Shown in pieces: positions 52,776 to 63,836 of a stretch of DNA of 64,000 nucleotides. A program made the translations under genes and the position numbers. Each line of letters begins with the position of its first letter. The first letter of the stretch is position 1. Under the pieces are notes generated by a model that had not been told where the DNA came from, did not search any database, and saw only the letters and a program-made list of their open reading frames with translations. This DNA is from Drechmeria coniospora (Eukaryota; Ascomycota; Sordariomycetes; Hypocreales; Ophiocordycipitaceae), in contig NC_054390.1 of assembly GCF_001625195.1 (NCBI RefSeq), forward strand, positions 8,157,222 through 8,221,221, given 5' to 3'.

Positions 52776-53686
52776 GTCGATGAATGGGCGGCGAGGACGG
52801 GTCGATGAACGGGCGGCGAGGACGGAGTGCTCGGTACTCTGTACTTTGTAGGTGTACGTTGATGAATGAGTTGGGCGACAAGGAGGACGGAGTGTTCAGT
52901 GCTAAGTGCTAGGTACTAACTAACCTAGTACTCTGTACTCCGTAGTCTGCAGGTGTACGTCGATGAACAGGCGATACGGAGGACGGGTGCTTTGTACAGT
53001 GACTCGTCAAAAGGTCGATTCAGCTTTGGTGGTGCTACTCGTACAGATTGAATCGACACTGTACGCCGTACTTTGCCCGTCGCTGAATGGGTAGCAGGGA
53101 CAGAGTGTTTTGCCCATCATGAATGGACGGCAAGGATGGCGTCGGTACTCGGTAGGTACTTTGTACGTTGATGAATAGGACGCGAGGACAGAGTGCTCGG
53201 TACTCTGTACTTTGTAGGTGCATGTCGATGAATGGGCGACAAGCACGGCGGCTCGGTACTCTGACTGTACCTGGTACGTCGATGAATGGGTGGCGAGGAC
53301 AGAGGGCTCGGTACGGAGTACTCTGTGCTACTTTGCACGTCGATGAACGGGGACGAGGACATCGTGCTCGGTACCTAGTACTCTGTCTGTAATTACAAGG
53401 CACTACCTGGTACGTCGATGAATGGGTGGCAAGGACAAAGAGCTCGGCACTCTGTCATACTTTGTACGTCGATGAATGGGTGGCGAGGACAAAGAGCTCG
53501 GTACTCCGTACTCTGTCATACTTTGTACATTGATGAATGGGTGGCAAGGACAGAGGGCTCAGCACTCTGCCATACCAGTACTTTGTACGTCGATTCATGG
53601 GCAAGGACAGTGGGCTCGGTACTCTGGCTGCACTCCGGCTGTACTCCGTAGGTACCTAGTGCCTTGTGCATCGATGAATGGGCGGT
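52776..53686. repeat. ~65-bp degenerate minisatellite (GTCGATGAATGGG unit)
   Basis: About fifteen irregular copies of a unit are seen. Each copy contains GTCGATGAATGGG, then GGCGAGGACAGAG, then CTCGGTACTCTGTACTTTGT. Unit length varies from about 25 to 100 bp because of internal loss and added GTAC words. Mimp-like copy D is inserted between copies at 52997. Confidence 0.85.
52997..53061 (-). mobile_element. Mimp-like MITE, copy D (65 bp) with TA duplication
   Basis: It lies in reverse orientation to copies A-C. The plus strand reads TA|CAGTGACTCGTCAAAAGG to AATCGACACTG|TA. Both flanks carry TA, the target duplication of Tc1/mariner-type transposition, at 52995-52996 and 53062-53063. One arm lacks about 13 bases (the GGGTGGCAAAATG part), which explains its shorter length. 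It interrupts the minisatellite. Confidence 0.75.
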
Positions 53687-55439
53687 ATTCCTCGCAGCAC
53701 TCCCGCGGCATCCCTCGTGGCCCCTGCATGTGAGAGAGGTGCAGGCAGCCACCGAGTCGGCGGCCACCTCCTTGGCGGCCAGTCGCTGCTACAAGCACGG
53801 CACCTCGGCAGCGCTGGTTGCGTGCGTCTTCACCTCGCTCGCGGCACGGTACACTACAAGTATGTAGGTAGGTACTAACTAAGGTACCTACCTAGTAGTA
53901 ATAATTAGGTTAGTAGTTGTACTGCAAGTACGTACTTACAGCACCTGCGAAGCTGTGTACTATAGTAAGTGCTGGGTAATGCCAAGTACTACAATCTACA
54001 GTGCAGTACTAGGTACTAGGTACTAGGTACTGGTAAATACTAGTCCGTGGTACGCTGCCGTCGATGCCGCCTCAATGTACCGGTACTCGCCTCCCATGCT
54101 CGATCCGGACTCCTCGTACGACGACAGGGCCCGGCGCCAGCCAGGTAGCCTCGGAGCTGCGTCATGGTCGTGAGTCGTCGCGCCCAACCCTTTCCAGTCC
54201 GCCCGCTCGTGATGGCGTCAGCCTCCGCCCAAAACACGGCTGCGACTCGTCTCGGCCGAGACGCTGCCCTAGTCGTCGCGGGAAAACGCACGAAACGCAC
54301 GAGGACGAGCGAGCCCTTTTCCCTCGCCCCGGCCCCGCGTCGTGCTGCCGACGGAAGCGACCTGGGGATTGCGGCACGCTTCCTCGTCCTGCACTGCGCG
54401 TGCGCTTGCTGTGCTGTGCTGCGCTGTGCTGTGCTGCGCGGCATCGTGCAGTTAATTGCTGTACGCAGGTACCGGTACAAGCACGGTGCTGGGTGGACGA
54501 GGAGCATCGCCGATGACGGCCGGCTCCACTGCGCAGGCTGCGCCGTGCAGTGCCCCCTTTTCGTTCGACGACCCCTCCCCCACCCTGCTAACAGTGACCC
54601 TCGGAGCTCCATCACCCGCCTAAACCCCCCCCCCCCCTCTCCCCCCCCCAAAACGGGCTTCACGTAGGTGACGAGGTGCTGCAGCCGGGCCGGGCCCACA
54701 GAATAAGTCGCTGCTAGTGGCGGCGTCGAGCACTCGCGGGGCGCCATCTTCACACACCTCCGCTGCTCCTTCGGGCGGCCGCAGAGGAGCGGCGGTTGTG
54801 CGTACAACTACGAATGAGCACTGTACATGTGCGTACGCTACACGCACCCGCCGTCACCGACTATCCTCGTCCCGGACGCCGTTCGTCGCCACTGCCACTG
54901 CCACGGCCACGGCCACAACCAACTGCCACGGCCACGGCCACGACCAGGCAGCGACCGCCTACGACTCCTCCATAGTGCCGGCCGAGGAGGTACGAGGCGG
55001 CAGTCGACCTCTCCACCCACCCACCACCACCACCCTAAGGCCTCCCATCTTCTCCTCTTCCTCCCCATCAACCACCAACTCGTCCTCGCCGCCCGGCTAT
55101 CCGCCGACTCCTCACCTTCCGACCGCCATCGACCAACTCTCCTCCTTCATCTCCCGGCTCGCCATCCCCCCGCACGCCATCGTCCATCCGCCATCCACCC
55201 TCGACCCCTCGTCGTCCTCTAGGAACCCTGCTCGGGGGCAGAATGCACAACCTGCATCGCCTTCCTTGATCAAGAATCGGGGGCGTACATCCATCCATCT
55301 GCTCACTTGCCGCTGCCGTAGCCAGCAGACGCAGACGCAGACGAGCTCGACAGCTCATCGTGAGTCTCCCACTCCCCGGCCCTCCCCCCGCCAAAAAAGG
55401 CCCCCCCGTCATCTGTCGATGCAATCTCCCATTCGTCAT

Positions 55440-55450
55440 TGCCTCTTTCC

Positions 55451-55482
<32 letters not shown>

Positions 55483-55640
55483 CGCCGCCGCCGCCGCCGC
55501 CGTTACTCCCTCCCCTCCTCCTGCTGCTGCTGTTATTGCCGCTGCTACTCCTCCTCCCGCTGCTACTCCTCCCGCTGCTCCTCCTGCTGCTGCTCCTCCT
55601 CTTGCCGCTCCTCCTTCTCCCGCTCCTCCTCCGCTCCGCC
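55440..55640 (+). repeat. CTG/CCG/CTC triplet runs upstream of NBR1
   Basis: Seven CTG triplets are followed by seven CCG triplets, then irregular CTG/CTC/CTT-rich sequence up to 130 bp before the NBR1 ATG. It is most likely leader or promoter; the open frames across it have only triplet-repeat composition. Confidence 0.7.
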
Positions 55641-55767
55641 ATGACGGACGTCAGCATGACCCGATCCGACTATCGCGCGCTGGCCGACGTAGCAACGGTC
55701 CACCGCTGACGCTCTGCTCTCTCCAGAGACAGTTATTTTTTTGCCACTCGCCATCAGCATCGTCGCC

Positions 55768-58700
55768 ATGTCCCAGGCACGCAACGCCTCAGCTCGATCC
55801 AACGCGGGCCTCGACGCACCCGTCACCCTCAAGGTGCTCTACGATGGCATCACCCGCCGGGTCAAGATGCCCCTGCGTGATATGGTCCCCGGCTCGCTGG
55901 AGAAGCATGTATGTGCCACCCCCCCGCTCGCCCCCCCTCCTCCTTTCCCCGACGCCGGAGCCGAGACGGCCGTGCCGACGTTGCTGACGTGCGTCATGCT
56001 CGCCCAGGTGCGAATATTCCTGCATCTCCCCGTCGACACCAAAATCATGATGGAGCGCTTCTCCGACTCGGCCGCCGCCTACGTCCTGCTCGACACGGCC
56101 AACCTGCCCGTCTACAAGCAGCTGTTCCGCGCCGCCAAGGCCAAGTCGAAGCTCAAGATTCGCGTCACCCTCCTGGCCGCCGACGAGAGGACGGCGTCGA
56201 GGCCGCCTTCGCTCGCCGACGACGTCCAGTCCTGTCGAGCGCTCGCCTCGGACGCCGCCGCCAAGCCCGTCGTGGCCTTGCCCGCCGCCGCCGCCGCCGC
56301 CGCCAAGCCCGAGCTGCCTTCCAAGCTGACCCTGTCCAGCGGCCCTCCTCTGAGGGACATGGTCTTCGGCGAGAGCATGGCCGCCTATCCGGACGGGAGC
56401 CTCGCCGACGACGGCGGCCGCGCCGGCGATGACGTCCCCGCCTACCTCGACTCGGTCGACAACGGCCGCGGCCGCATCTTGAACGGCTACCTCGAGACGG
56501 TCGGCAACGGCAACGGCGGTGCCTTCCCCGACTACCTCGCCACCGTCGAGTCGAGCCGGGCGCCCGCCTACCTCGACGACGCCAACGTCAACGTCAGCGC
56601 CTACGCCGTGCACATCGAGCACTCGCCCGCCGCCATGTCGCCCGCCGCCTGCGCGGCCGCCGCCGCCACCACCACGGGCACCTACACCTTTTCCACCGTC
56701 AGCTCCTCGTCGTGCTCGGCCAACAGCGGCGGCTTCGCCGTCTTCTGCAACCGCTGCGACAAGACCATCCCCGACGTCCACTACCACTGCTCGACCTGCG
56801 ACGACGGCGACTTTGACCTCTGCCAGGCCTGCGTCAAGCGCGGCCTGACGTGCCACAACAGCGGTCACTGGCTGAACAAGCGAGCCATCAAGGACGGTCA
56901 CATCGTCAGCAGCACCACCGAGACCCTCCTGCCCAAGCGCAAGGTGCCCTCGCCGGTGCGCGAGGAGCCCGGGCGCGTCGACAAGCCGGCGGGCGCCGCC
57001 GCCGTGCCCGACATGCCCCCCCGCTGCGTCCCGGATCTCGTCCGCCAGCAAGCCGCCCCGACGAGCCCGCAGAGCAACCGCTGGGCCTGCGTCGGCAACA
57101 TGCGAACCTGCAACTGCTGCGTCCAAGGTCAGTGCGGCCCTCGGCGCCCGCGTCGCGAGAGTCGTCGTGCGCTAACCCCCCCTCGCTCGCCAGAACTTCC
57201 CGAGCGCGAGTTCGTGCACTGCACCGCCTGCGAGGATTACGACCTCTGCCAGCCTTGCTTCGCCCGCGACGCCCACGGCCACCACCCCAAGCACGGCTTC
57301 GCCCCCGCCGTCGCCGGCACGAAGCTGGCCGACGCCATCATGGCCAAGCTGCTTCCCGGCCGGAACCAGGTCCACCACGCCATCTGCGACGGATGTGACA
57401 AGGTGAGTCGGACGCCGCAGCCGCCGACGGCCGTGCCCAAACGCCTGCTGACGCGCCTGCCCCCAGCACATCACGGGCGTCCGCCACAAATGCCTCGAGT
57501 GCCCCGACTGGGACTACTGCGAGGCCTGCGTCGGCAGCGCCCACTTCGTCCACGCCAAGCATCGCTTCGCGCCCCTGTACGAGCCGCTCGCCGACGTCAA
57601 CCTCTCGGCCGCGTCGCAGCTCGTCCACCAGGGCATCTGCTGCGACGGCCCCCTCTGCGCCATGTCCCAGGTCTACCCCTCGTACATCCGAGGCGTGCGC
57701 TACAAGTGCGCCGTCTGCCACGACCTCGACTTCTGCGCCAACTGCGAGGCCAACCCGTCCAACACGCACAACAAGACGCACCCGCTCATCAAGTTCAAGA
57801 CGCCCGTCCGCCACGTGAGCGTCACGACGACGGGCGAGCACCACGACGGCCACCCCCTGCCCGCCATGGGCGATTGCGGCGGCGACCTCGCCAAGGCCAT
57901 CGAGGCCCTGCGCCTCGTCGGCGTGGCCAACACCATCAACACGGTCCAGACGGTCCTCGACGTCGAGCCTGAAGCCGGTGGCAAGGTGGCGCCGGCCGAG
58001 GCCGAGAGGGAGTCCGAGCCTCGGGCCAAGTCGGACGAGGCGACGAAGCCGGCCGAGCTCGAGTCCGCCAAGCCCGTGGCCGTACCCGTGGCCGCCCCCG
58101 TGGCTGTCGAGCCGGTCGTCAAAATGGAGACGGAGTCGGCGAAGCCGCCCGCGGCCGAGCCCGAGAACAAGGAGGAGGACGCCAAGGCGCCGACCGAGCA
58201 CGATCTCACGGCCGTCTTCATCAAGGACACGGTCATGGACGGCACCTTCCTCCCGCCAAACCACGAGTTTGCCCAGAGCTGGGTTCTCCGCAACGAGGGG
58301 TCCGTCGCCTGGCCCGCCGGCTGCTCCGTCCGCTTCGTCGGCGGAGACTACATGGGTCACGTCGACTCGGCCCACCCCGCCGGCATCTCGGACCTCGCCT
58401 CGGCCGCCGAGTCGACGGTGTGCTCGGCCGCCCTCGCTCCCGGCCGCGAGGCTTCCTTCACGGCGCGCCTCCGCACGCCCGCCCGCGCCGGCAAGATCAT
58501 CTCGTACTGGCGCCTGACGACGCCCGACGGGTACAAGTTTGGCCATCGCCTGTGGTGCGAGGTCAACGTCATCGCCTCGCCCGCGGGGCTCTCGAGGCCC
58601 ATCATCGAAGCCGTGAACCTGCAGCCCGACGACTCGTCCAAGTCTAGCAGCATCATGATCTTCCCCAAGCTCAACAAGGAGCTGCCCGGCGTCGACGTCG

Positions 58701-58894
58701 CCCAAGGGTCGTCGCCCGACAACGCCGACGACCCTCCCTCGGAGGCGGAAAAGGCCGACGCCGAGGATGGCCTGGATGACGAGGAGTGGGACGCCACCGA
58801 CGACGGCTTCCTGACGGACGAGGAGTACGACATCCTCGATGCCTCGGACGAAGAGTATCTCGAGGACCAGCAGAGGAAGCTTCTCGAGAAGTAA
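55768..58894 (+). CDS. NBR1: NBR1-type selective autophagy receptor (four ZZ zinc fingers, FW domain)
   Basis: Nbr1 proteins link cargo to the autophagy or vacuolar targeting machinery. Exons 55768-55908, 56008-57127, 57194-57402 and 57467-58894 join in frame to 965 aa. The N-terminal ~90 residues look like a PB1-like domain (TLKVLYDGITRRVKMPL). Four ZZ fingers follow. ZZ1 has CNRCDKTIPDVHYHCSTC (about residue 291), ZZ2 has CNCC with HCTACEDYDLC (about 413), ZZ3 has CDGCDK|HITGVRHKC (about 481), and ZZ4 has YKCAVCHDLDFC (about 545). After an Ala/Glu/Lys linker comes the FW (four-tryptophan) domain at about 736-860 (SWVLRNEGSVAWPAGC; ISYWRLTTPDGYKFGHRLWC). The acidic C-terminus (DEEWDATDDGFLTDEEYDIL) may contain an Atg8-binding motif. 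Introns 1 and 2 are multiples of three without stops. Confidence 0.92.
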
Positions 58895-59372
58895 TGTGTG
58901 CCCGCCTTGTCTTTCTTTGTCCTCTTCTCGCCTTGTACGGATTTCTTTGGTGCCGCTTTGGCAGTTTTCCTGTGTCTTCATCTCGGCTGGGACGGCTGGC
59001 CTGTACCTTGGCTCCTGCGGGGAGAGCCCTTTACCAAGGTCCGGCCTCGGCACCGATGGTTGTGTTTTGGATCGTGGCCTGCGGGGCAGCGGCGGTGGAA
59101 TTCACATGACGTTCATTTCTGCTTCGGCCATGAGCTTAGGATGCAAGTTATGTTTGACTCGGTACGGCAATGCCATGGTTCATTGCCGTTGTTGGTTGCG
59201 GAGACGCGGGTGCCCGTGGCGTTGCCATCACGGCCGATGGCGGACGGACTCTTGTCATCGGCTGCCAACGCGACGAGCACTACGACGCCGTGAAGTTGCC
59301 TCGGGTGTCGTGAATGGGGGCGAGGAGAGCTCGTCACGGCGCAACCAGATGTGCCTGTGCCTACGCCTGTCT

Positions 59373-59403
<31 letters not shown>

Positions 59404-60102
59404 ATGCGCGTGCGACTGCCGGCGTGAATGGGAGGCGACGACAATGGAGACGGGGACAGCCTTGCTTAGTCACCCGATCGAACCAAGGAACGATCGATGG
59501 TGGAGTGGCCAAGGGAAGGATCTAGGCCAGTGGCTGGCTGCCTGAGGCCGCGAGAGCATCCAGAAGCTGGCGCTAAAAAAAAGCTACCTGGTACGAAGAG
59601 AGTACGTACCCCGTAGTATTACTTGCAGTACTTATTCATTCATCAATACGGGGTGGACAACGTACCTTGCTAGTACAAAGGTAGCCCGCACGCAATCATC
59701 ACCCTCCGCATGCGGTGGCTTTTTTTTCTCTGTGCATCCGACCTTGACGACCACCAGCGGCCAGGTTGCGTCCAACGTCCAACTGCCATCGTCTCCCCTC
59801 ATCGCCGCCATCGTCGCATCATCACGGCCATCAAAAGGCGTCGATCCGGGGCCAGCAGCTACGGGCGGCAGTGCCTCCCTTGACGACCACCCGCCGCACC
59901 GACACCATCACCGCAGCTGTCGAGGCCTTCTCTGCCAAGGGCGTCGACAGCGTCTGCCCCGACTCCCCCCGTGCCGCGGTGCAAATCTACCTCCTTGCCG
60001 TGACGGCCTGGACCGCGGGGTCTTGCTCTTCTCTATAGCCTCGTCACTCTTTCCGTCGCCTGCTCTCCCTCCATCGCCGCCTGCTCTCCCTCCATCGCCG
60101 CC
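58895..60102. other. NBR1/NUP2 spacer
   Basis: This tandem spacer is 1.2 kb long. A TGTGCC hexamer run lies at about 59370-59405. The TACC/GTAC-rich stretch near 59580-59660 resembles other spacers. The pyrimidine-rich end is the probable NUP2 leader. No gene is supported. Confidence 0.5.
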
Positions 60103-63100
60103 ATGGTCACCTTCTCCCTGCCGCCCGAGGACGGGGCCGACGGGGCCGGCAGCACGCCGAGGCGCCAGACGCCGTTGCCATTTGCGAAGCGAAACTATAC
60201 CGCTTCTCCCTACACCGGCAACGCCGGCCGATGGAACGGAACGCCTCACGCCTCGTCGCTCAAGCGTTTGATGCCACGCGACGACGTCCCTTCGAGCAGC
60301 CTAAGCGGCGGCGGTGCAGCCACGTCGCGGAACATTTTCCGGTCGTCCAACTTTCAAGAGAGCGCGACCAAGCACTTTGCCCCGAAGCTACCCACGGGTA
60401 CCATGAAGAAGGTGTTCGCTCCCGGGGCCACGCCCGAGCCGTCGCGGTTCCACGACGACTCAGCCTTTCAAGCGACGCCGCGCGCCGCCGCCGCCAAGGT
60501 CGCCGACAAGGAGCTCTTCGAACTGCGCATCGCCTCCCCCCCCACCGACTTGACCGGTCAAGTGTTGGCCGACAAGGTTCCCAAGGACTGGGACGGCAAG
60601 GGCTCCATCTACGCGGACCAGTACCTCGCCCATCTTTGCCCCCCCGGCCTCGACGAGGAGCAGCGACGGCAGTACTTTTGCATCCTCGATCTTCGGCGGC
60701 TCAAGTACGCGGCCAACGAAATCTTCGCCAGCAAGACGTGGAAGCTGAACATGATCAACTTTGCCAAGGAGTTCGAGAAGAGCCGCAGCATCATACTCCT
60801 GCGCTACGGCCTGTACGAATTTCAAACCGTCAAGCCGTCGAGGGACGTGCTCAAGAAATGGCGGCGCCAGCACGGTCTTCCCGACCCCGAAGAAGACGAG
60901 GTCGAGCAGAGCCCGTCCAAGAAGGCGACGACGAAGAAGCGCAAGGCCGACGATGACATGACGAGAGATTCCGCCGCCGCCAACGGCTCGGGCGCCAAGG
61001 GCAAGCGCAGGGCCACCCATCGAGACGAGGAAGGGGACGAAGACGACGAGGCGCCTGCCGTCTCGACTCCTGCGTCGAGCAAGAACAAGAGAAAGGCCGG
61101 CGCGAGCGACGAACAGCCGGCCAAGATGGCCAAGTCCACTCCGTCGTCGGCCAAGGCGCTGTTCGAGAAGATTGCCAACAAGCCCACGTCGGCCCCGGCC
61201 CCGGCCCCGGCCCCGGCCCCGGCGCTCGCCTTCCCCGCCGCCTCCAAGTCGGGTCACTTGACGGCGCACAAGCCCGGGTCTCACAGCCTTGCCCGCTCCG
61301 TCTTTGCGAACCTCAAATCGCAGAGCCTTCAGGTCCCTCGGGCCACGCCAGCCGGAGGCAACATCTTTGGCTACCTGTCGGATGCGAGCTCGGCCAAGAA
61401 CAGCGGCGTCGATGCCGATGCCGAGAGCGAGAGCGAAACCGGATCCGACGGAGATGAGAGCCCCGACGCCGGCCAGAGTGACGAGCCGAGCGTCGCTGCC
61501 GAAACCGCCTCCCGGGCCGGATCCGTTCTCTTCCAGGAGAAGCCTGCCCCCACGGGAGGTTTCGGCGCCGCCAGCGCCGATAGCAGAGAGGGCACGCCGG
61601 CACGCAGCCTCTTCGAGCGCGTGACAACGGGCAGCGATGGTCAGCCGCTTCGTGTCGAGGAAGAGGGCGGCGAATTCCCACCCGGCAAGGCTGCCGCCGC
61701 CGCCGATCAGACGTGGAACCCGAGCAAGACTCCCATCAAGTTTGCGCCGTCGGCACCTCCGGCCCAGAAGAGTTTGCTGTTCGGCAACCAACCGTCCGTT
61801 CTCGGAGGTGCCGTCTTCGCGCCCAAGAGCGCACCGTCCAACATTTTCGGCGCCGCCAAGGAAGGCCTCCCCTCGGCAGAGCAAGCGCCCCCGGTGGCCG
61901 GTGGGAACGACGGGGGCAAGGATGGCGGCGAATCGGACAAGGAGAACGAGTCGCAGCCCTCCAAGAAGTCTCTGCTCGAACCCAAGGCCCCCGCGGCGTC
62001 GTCGACCGTCGCTTCGTCGCTCTTCGCGCCGAAGCCGGCCGAAGCCGAAGCAGGCAAGAAGCCGGCCGAGGCTCCAACGGCTTCCCCCAGCCTCCTCGGC
62101 GCCGCCGCGAAGCCTGATTCTACGCCCGAGACGGCCACGGCAAGCAGCAGCTTGTTCGGCACGTCGAGCCAGACGCCGTCGGCGGCCCCTGCGGCACCCG
62201 CCGTGCCGTCTTCCCTGTTCGGACAACAAAAGCCGGCGCCGTCGGAGAAGCCTGCCGAGTCCGAGGCGCCGAAAGCATCGCCCTTGTTCGGAGGCCAGAG
62301 CACCACGTCTGCTCTCGGAGGTGCCGGCGCGGCAACCTCGTTGTTCGGAGCCAAACCTGCGACGGCCGCCGTCACCGGACTTGGCGGCGCCGGCCCGACG
62401 TCGTCCTTGTTCGGCAACGCGTCCACGGCCTTTGGCAGCAACTCGACCGGCCTGGCCGCGGCCGGTGCCGCTCCTCCTGCCAGCGCAGAGGCTCCCGCCA
62501 AACCGCTGTTCAGCTTCGGAAGTGCACCCGCCGCCGGCGACGCATCCAGCACCCAAAAAGCCGTTGGGCCGCCAAGCGGCATGACGAGCAACCTCTTCGG
62601 CGGCAGCCCCATGAAGCAGGACGAGCCGTCCCCCGCCAAGAAGCCTGCGATGGGAAGCGGCAGCGCAGGGTCCTCGGCGCCGCTCTTCAGCTTCTCGAGC
62701 TTGCAAGCGCCCGGTGCCGGTCCTGCGAGCACGCAAGGGCCGGCTGGAGCGACGCCCGCGACGGCGAGCAGCCCTGCTCTCTCCGGCATGGCCTTTGGCG
62801 GTGCCGCGGGGTCCTCGTCGAACGCGGCTCCCGGCGGTTTCAACTTTAGCTTTGGCGGCGGCAGCGCCGGAGCGTCGTCTGGGGGGGCGACGTCGGCTTT
62901 CCACAATCCCTTTGCGAGCAACGCGGCCGGTGCGTCCGGGGCGTCGACCGGCGCACCCTTCAACTTTGCCGCGTCCTCGTCCAGCCCTGCGCCGTTCAGC
63001 TTCGGCGGCGCGGCGGCAAACCCTCCGGCGGCGGCGCCTTCGGCCGGCGCCGTCTTCGGGGCCGGCAGCTCGACGGCCGTCTTCACCGGGGCGCCGTCGT

Positions 63101-63836
63101 CGGGCGGCCCGCCGAGCTTCAACTTCGTGGGCGCCCCGTCACAGCCGCCCCAGGCCCCTGGCTCCGTTTTCGGCTCCAACCAGGCAGCACTCCAGCTTCC
63201 TGCGGGTGGATCGTCGACCACCGGGACCAGTAAGTCACCATTTCCGCACAGGAAAATAGCGCCGCTAAAGCGACGGGTGTAGACTCGCCCTTGAACCTCG
63301 GAGGCGGCTCGAGCTTGGCCACTACACCCGCCGCTTTGACGCCGGAGCCGGCGGACGGGGATGGCGAGGAGGGCGAGAAGCACGAGCAGATCAACCTCAC
63401 GGATGGGCTGGACGCGGACGAAGAGGTGCTTCACGAGGTGCGAGCCAAGGTTCTCCAGTTTGTGCCGCCGAGCGACAAGTCGGACAAGGACGAGGAGTCG
63501 GACAAGGACAAGGACAAGGACAAGGACAAGGCTAAGTCCAAGAGTCCCTGGTCCACCAAGGGGATCGGAAATCTGCGGTTGCTGAAGCACAAGGAGTCGG
63601 GCGTCGTCCGGCTGCTCCTCCGGACCGAGCCGCGGGGCCACGTCGCCTTCAACCGGGCGCTGCTGCCCAACAGGCCGTACAAGGCGGACGCTAAGTACGT
63701 GAAGCTCATGACGTCGAACGAGAAGGGCGACGGGCTGGAAACGTGGATGGTGCAAGTCAAGACGAACGAGCTCGCCAAGGAGCTCGCCAAGGCGTTGGAG
63801 GAGAACAAGGAGGCGAACAAGGAGGCGAACAAGTAG
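60103..63836 (+). CDS. NUP2: Nucleoporin NUP2 (FG repeats, RanBP1 domain; Nup50/Nup61-like)
   Basis: Nup2/Nup50-type nucleoporins bind importin-alpha and Ran at the nuclear basket. Exons 60103-63229 and 63283-63836 join in frame to 1226 aa (the join restores GTN|SPLNLGG). The N-terminus has a basic stretch and motifs such as KRNYTASPYTG and RNIFRSSNFQES. A folded block at about residues 140-265 (KVPKDWDGKGSIYADQYLAH; DLRRLKYAANEIFA; RYGLYEFQTVKPS) is followed by a bipartite-like basic region (KKATTKKRK; KGKRRATH). An alternating Ala-Pro run is encoded at 61194-61222. Some fifteen FG sites follow (SLFG, PLFG, FSFGG). The C-terminal RanBP1 domain (about 1079-1220: KSPWSTKGIGNLRLLKHKES; YKADAKYVKLM) contains a charged (Lys-Asp)n insertion between its first strands. 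Confidence 0.92.

Larger units (their letters stand above)
48754..55767. other. 7-kb repeat-rich spacer; no supported gene
   Basis: The spacer holds a 37-bp triplicate (50011-50121), mimp-like copy C (50158-50238), a long GA tract (52024-52385), a ~65-bp minisatellite (52776-53686) with mimp-like copy D inside it, TACTCCGTA words and, at 55440-55640, CTG/CCG/CTC triplet runs in the leader of NBR1. Open frames here are long but have no domain; triplet and 2-bp repeats keep frames open by chance. Confidence 0.6.

Noticed and set aside
52776..53686. CRISPR-like spacing in the minisatellite
   Set aside because: The host is a fungus, unit spacing is irregular and the intervening sequences are related to each other rather than unique.
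54717..55709. 330-residue plus-strand open frame before NBR1
   Set aside because: Thr/Pro/Ser and polyleucine from triplet repeats in the probable NBR1 leader; no start context, no domain.
57338..59053. 571-residue minus-strand open frame
   Set aside because: Antisense to NBR1; no recognisable domain and the other strand encodes ZZ and FW domains.
60460..62904. 814-residue minus-strand open frame
   Set aside because: Antisense to NUP2; low-complexity Arg/Gly/Leu translation with no domain.
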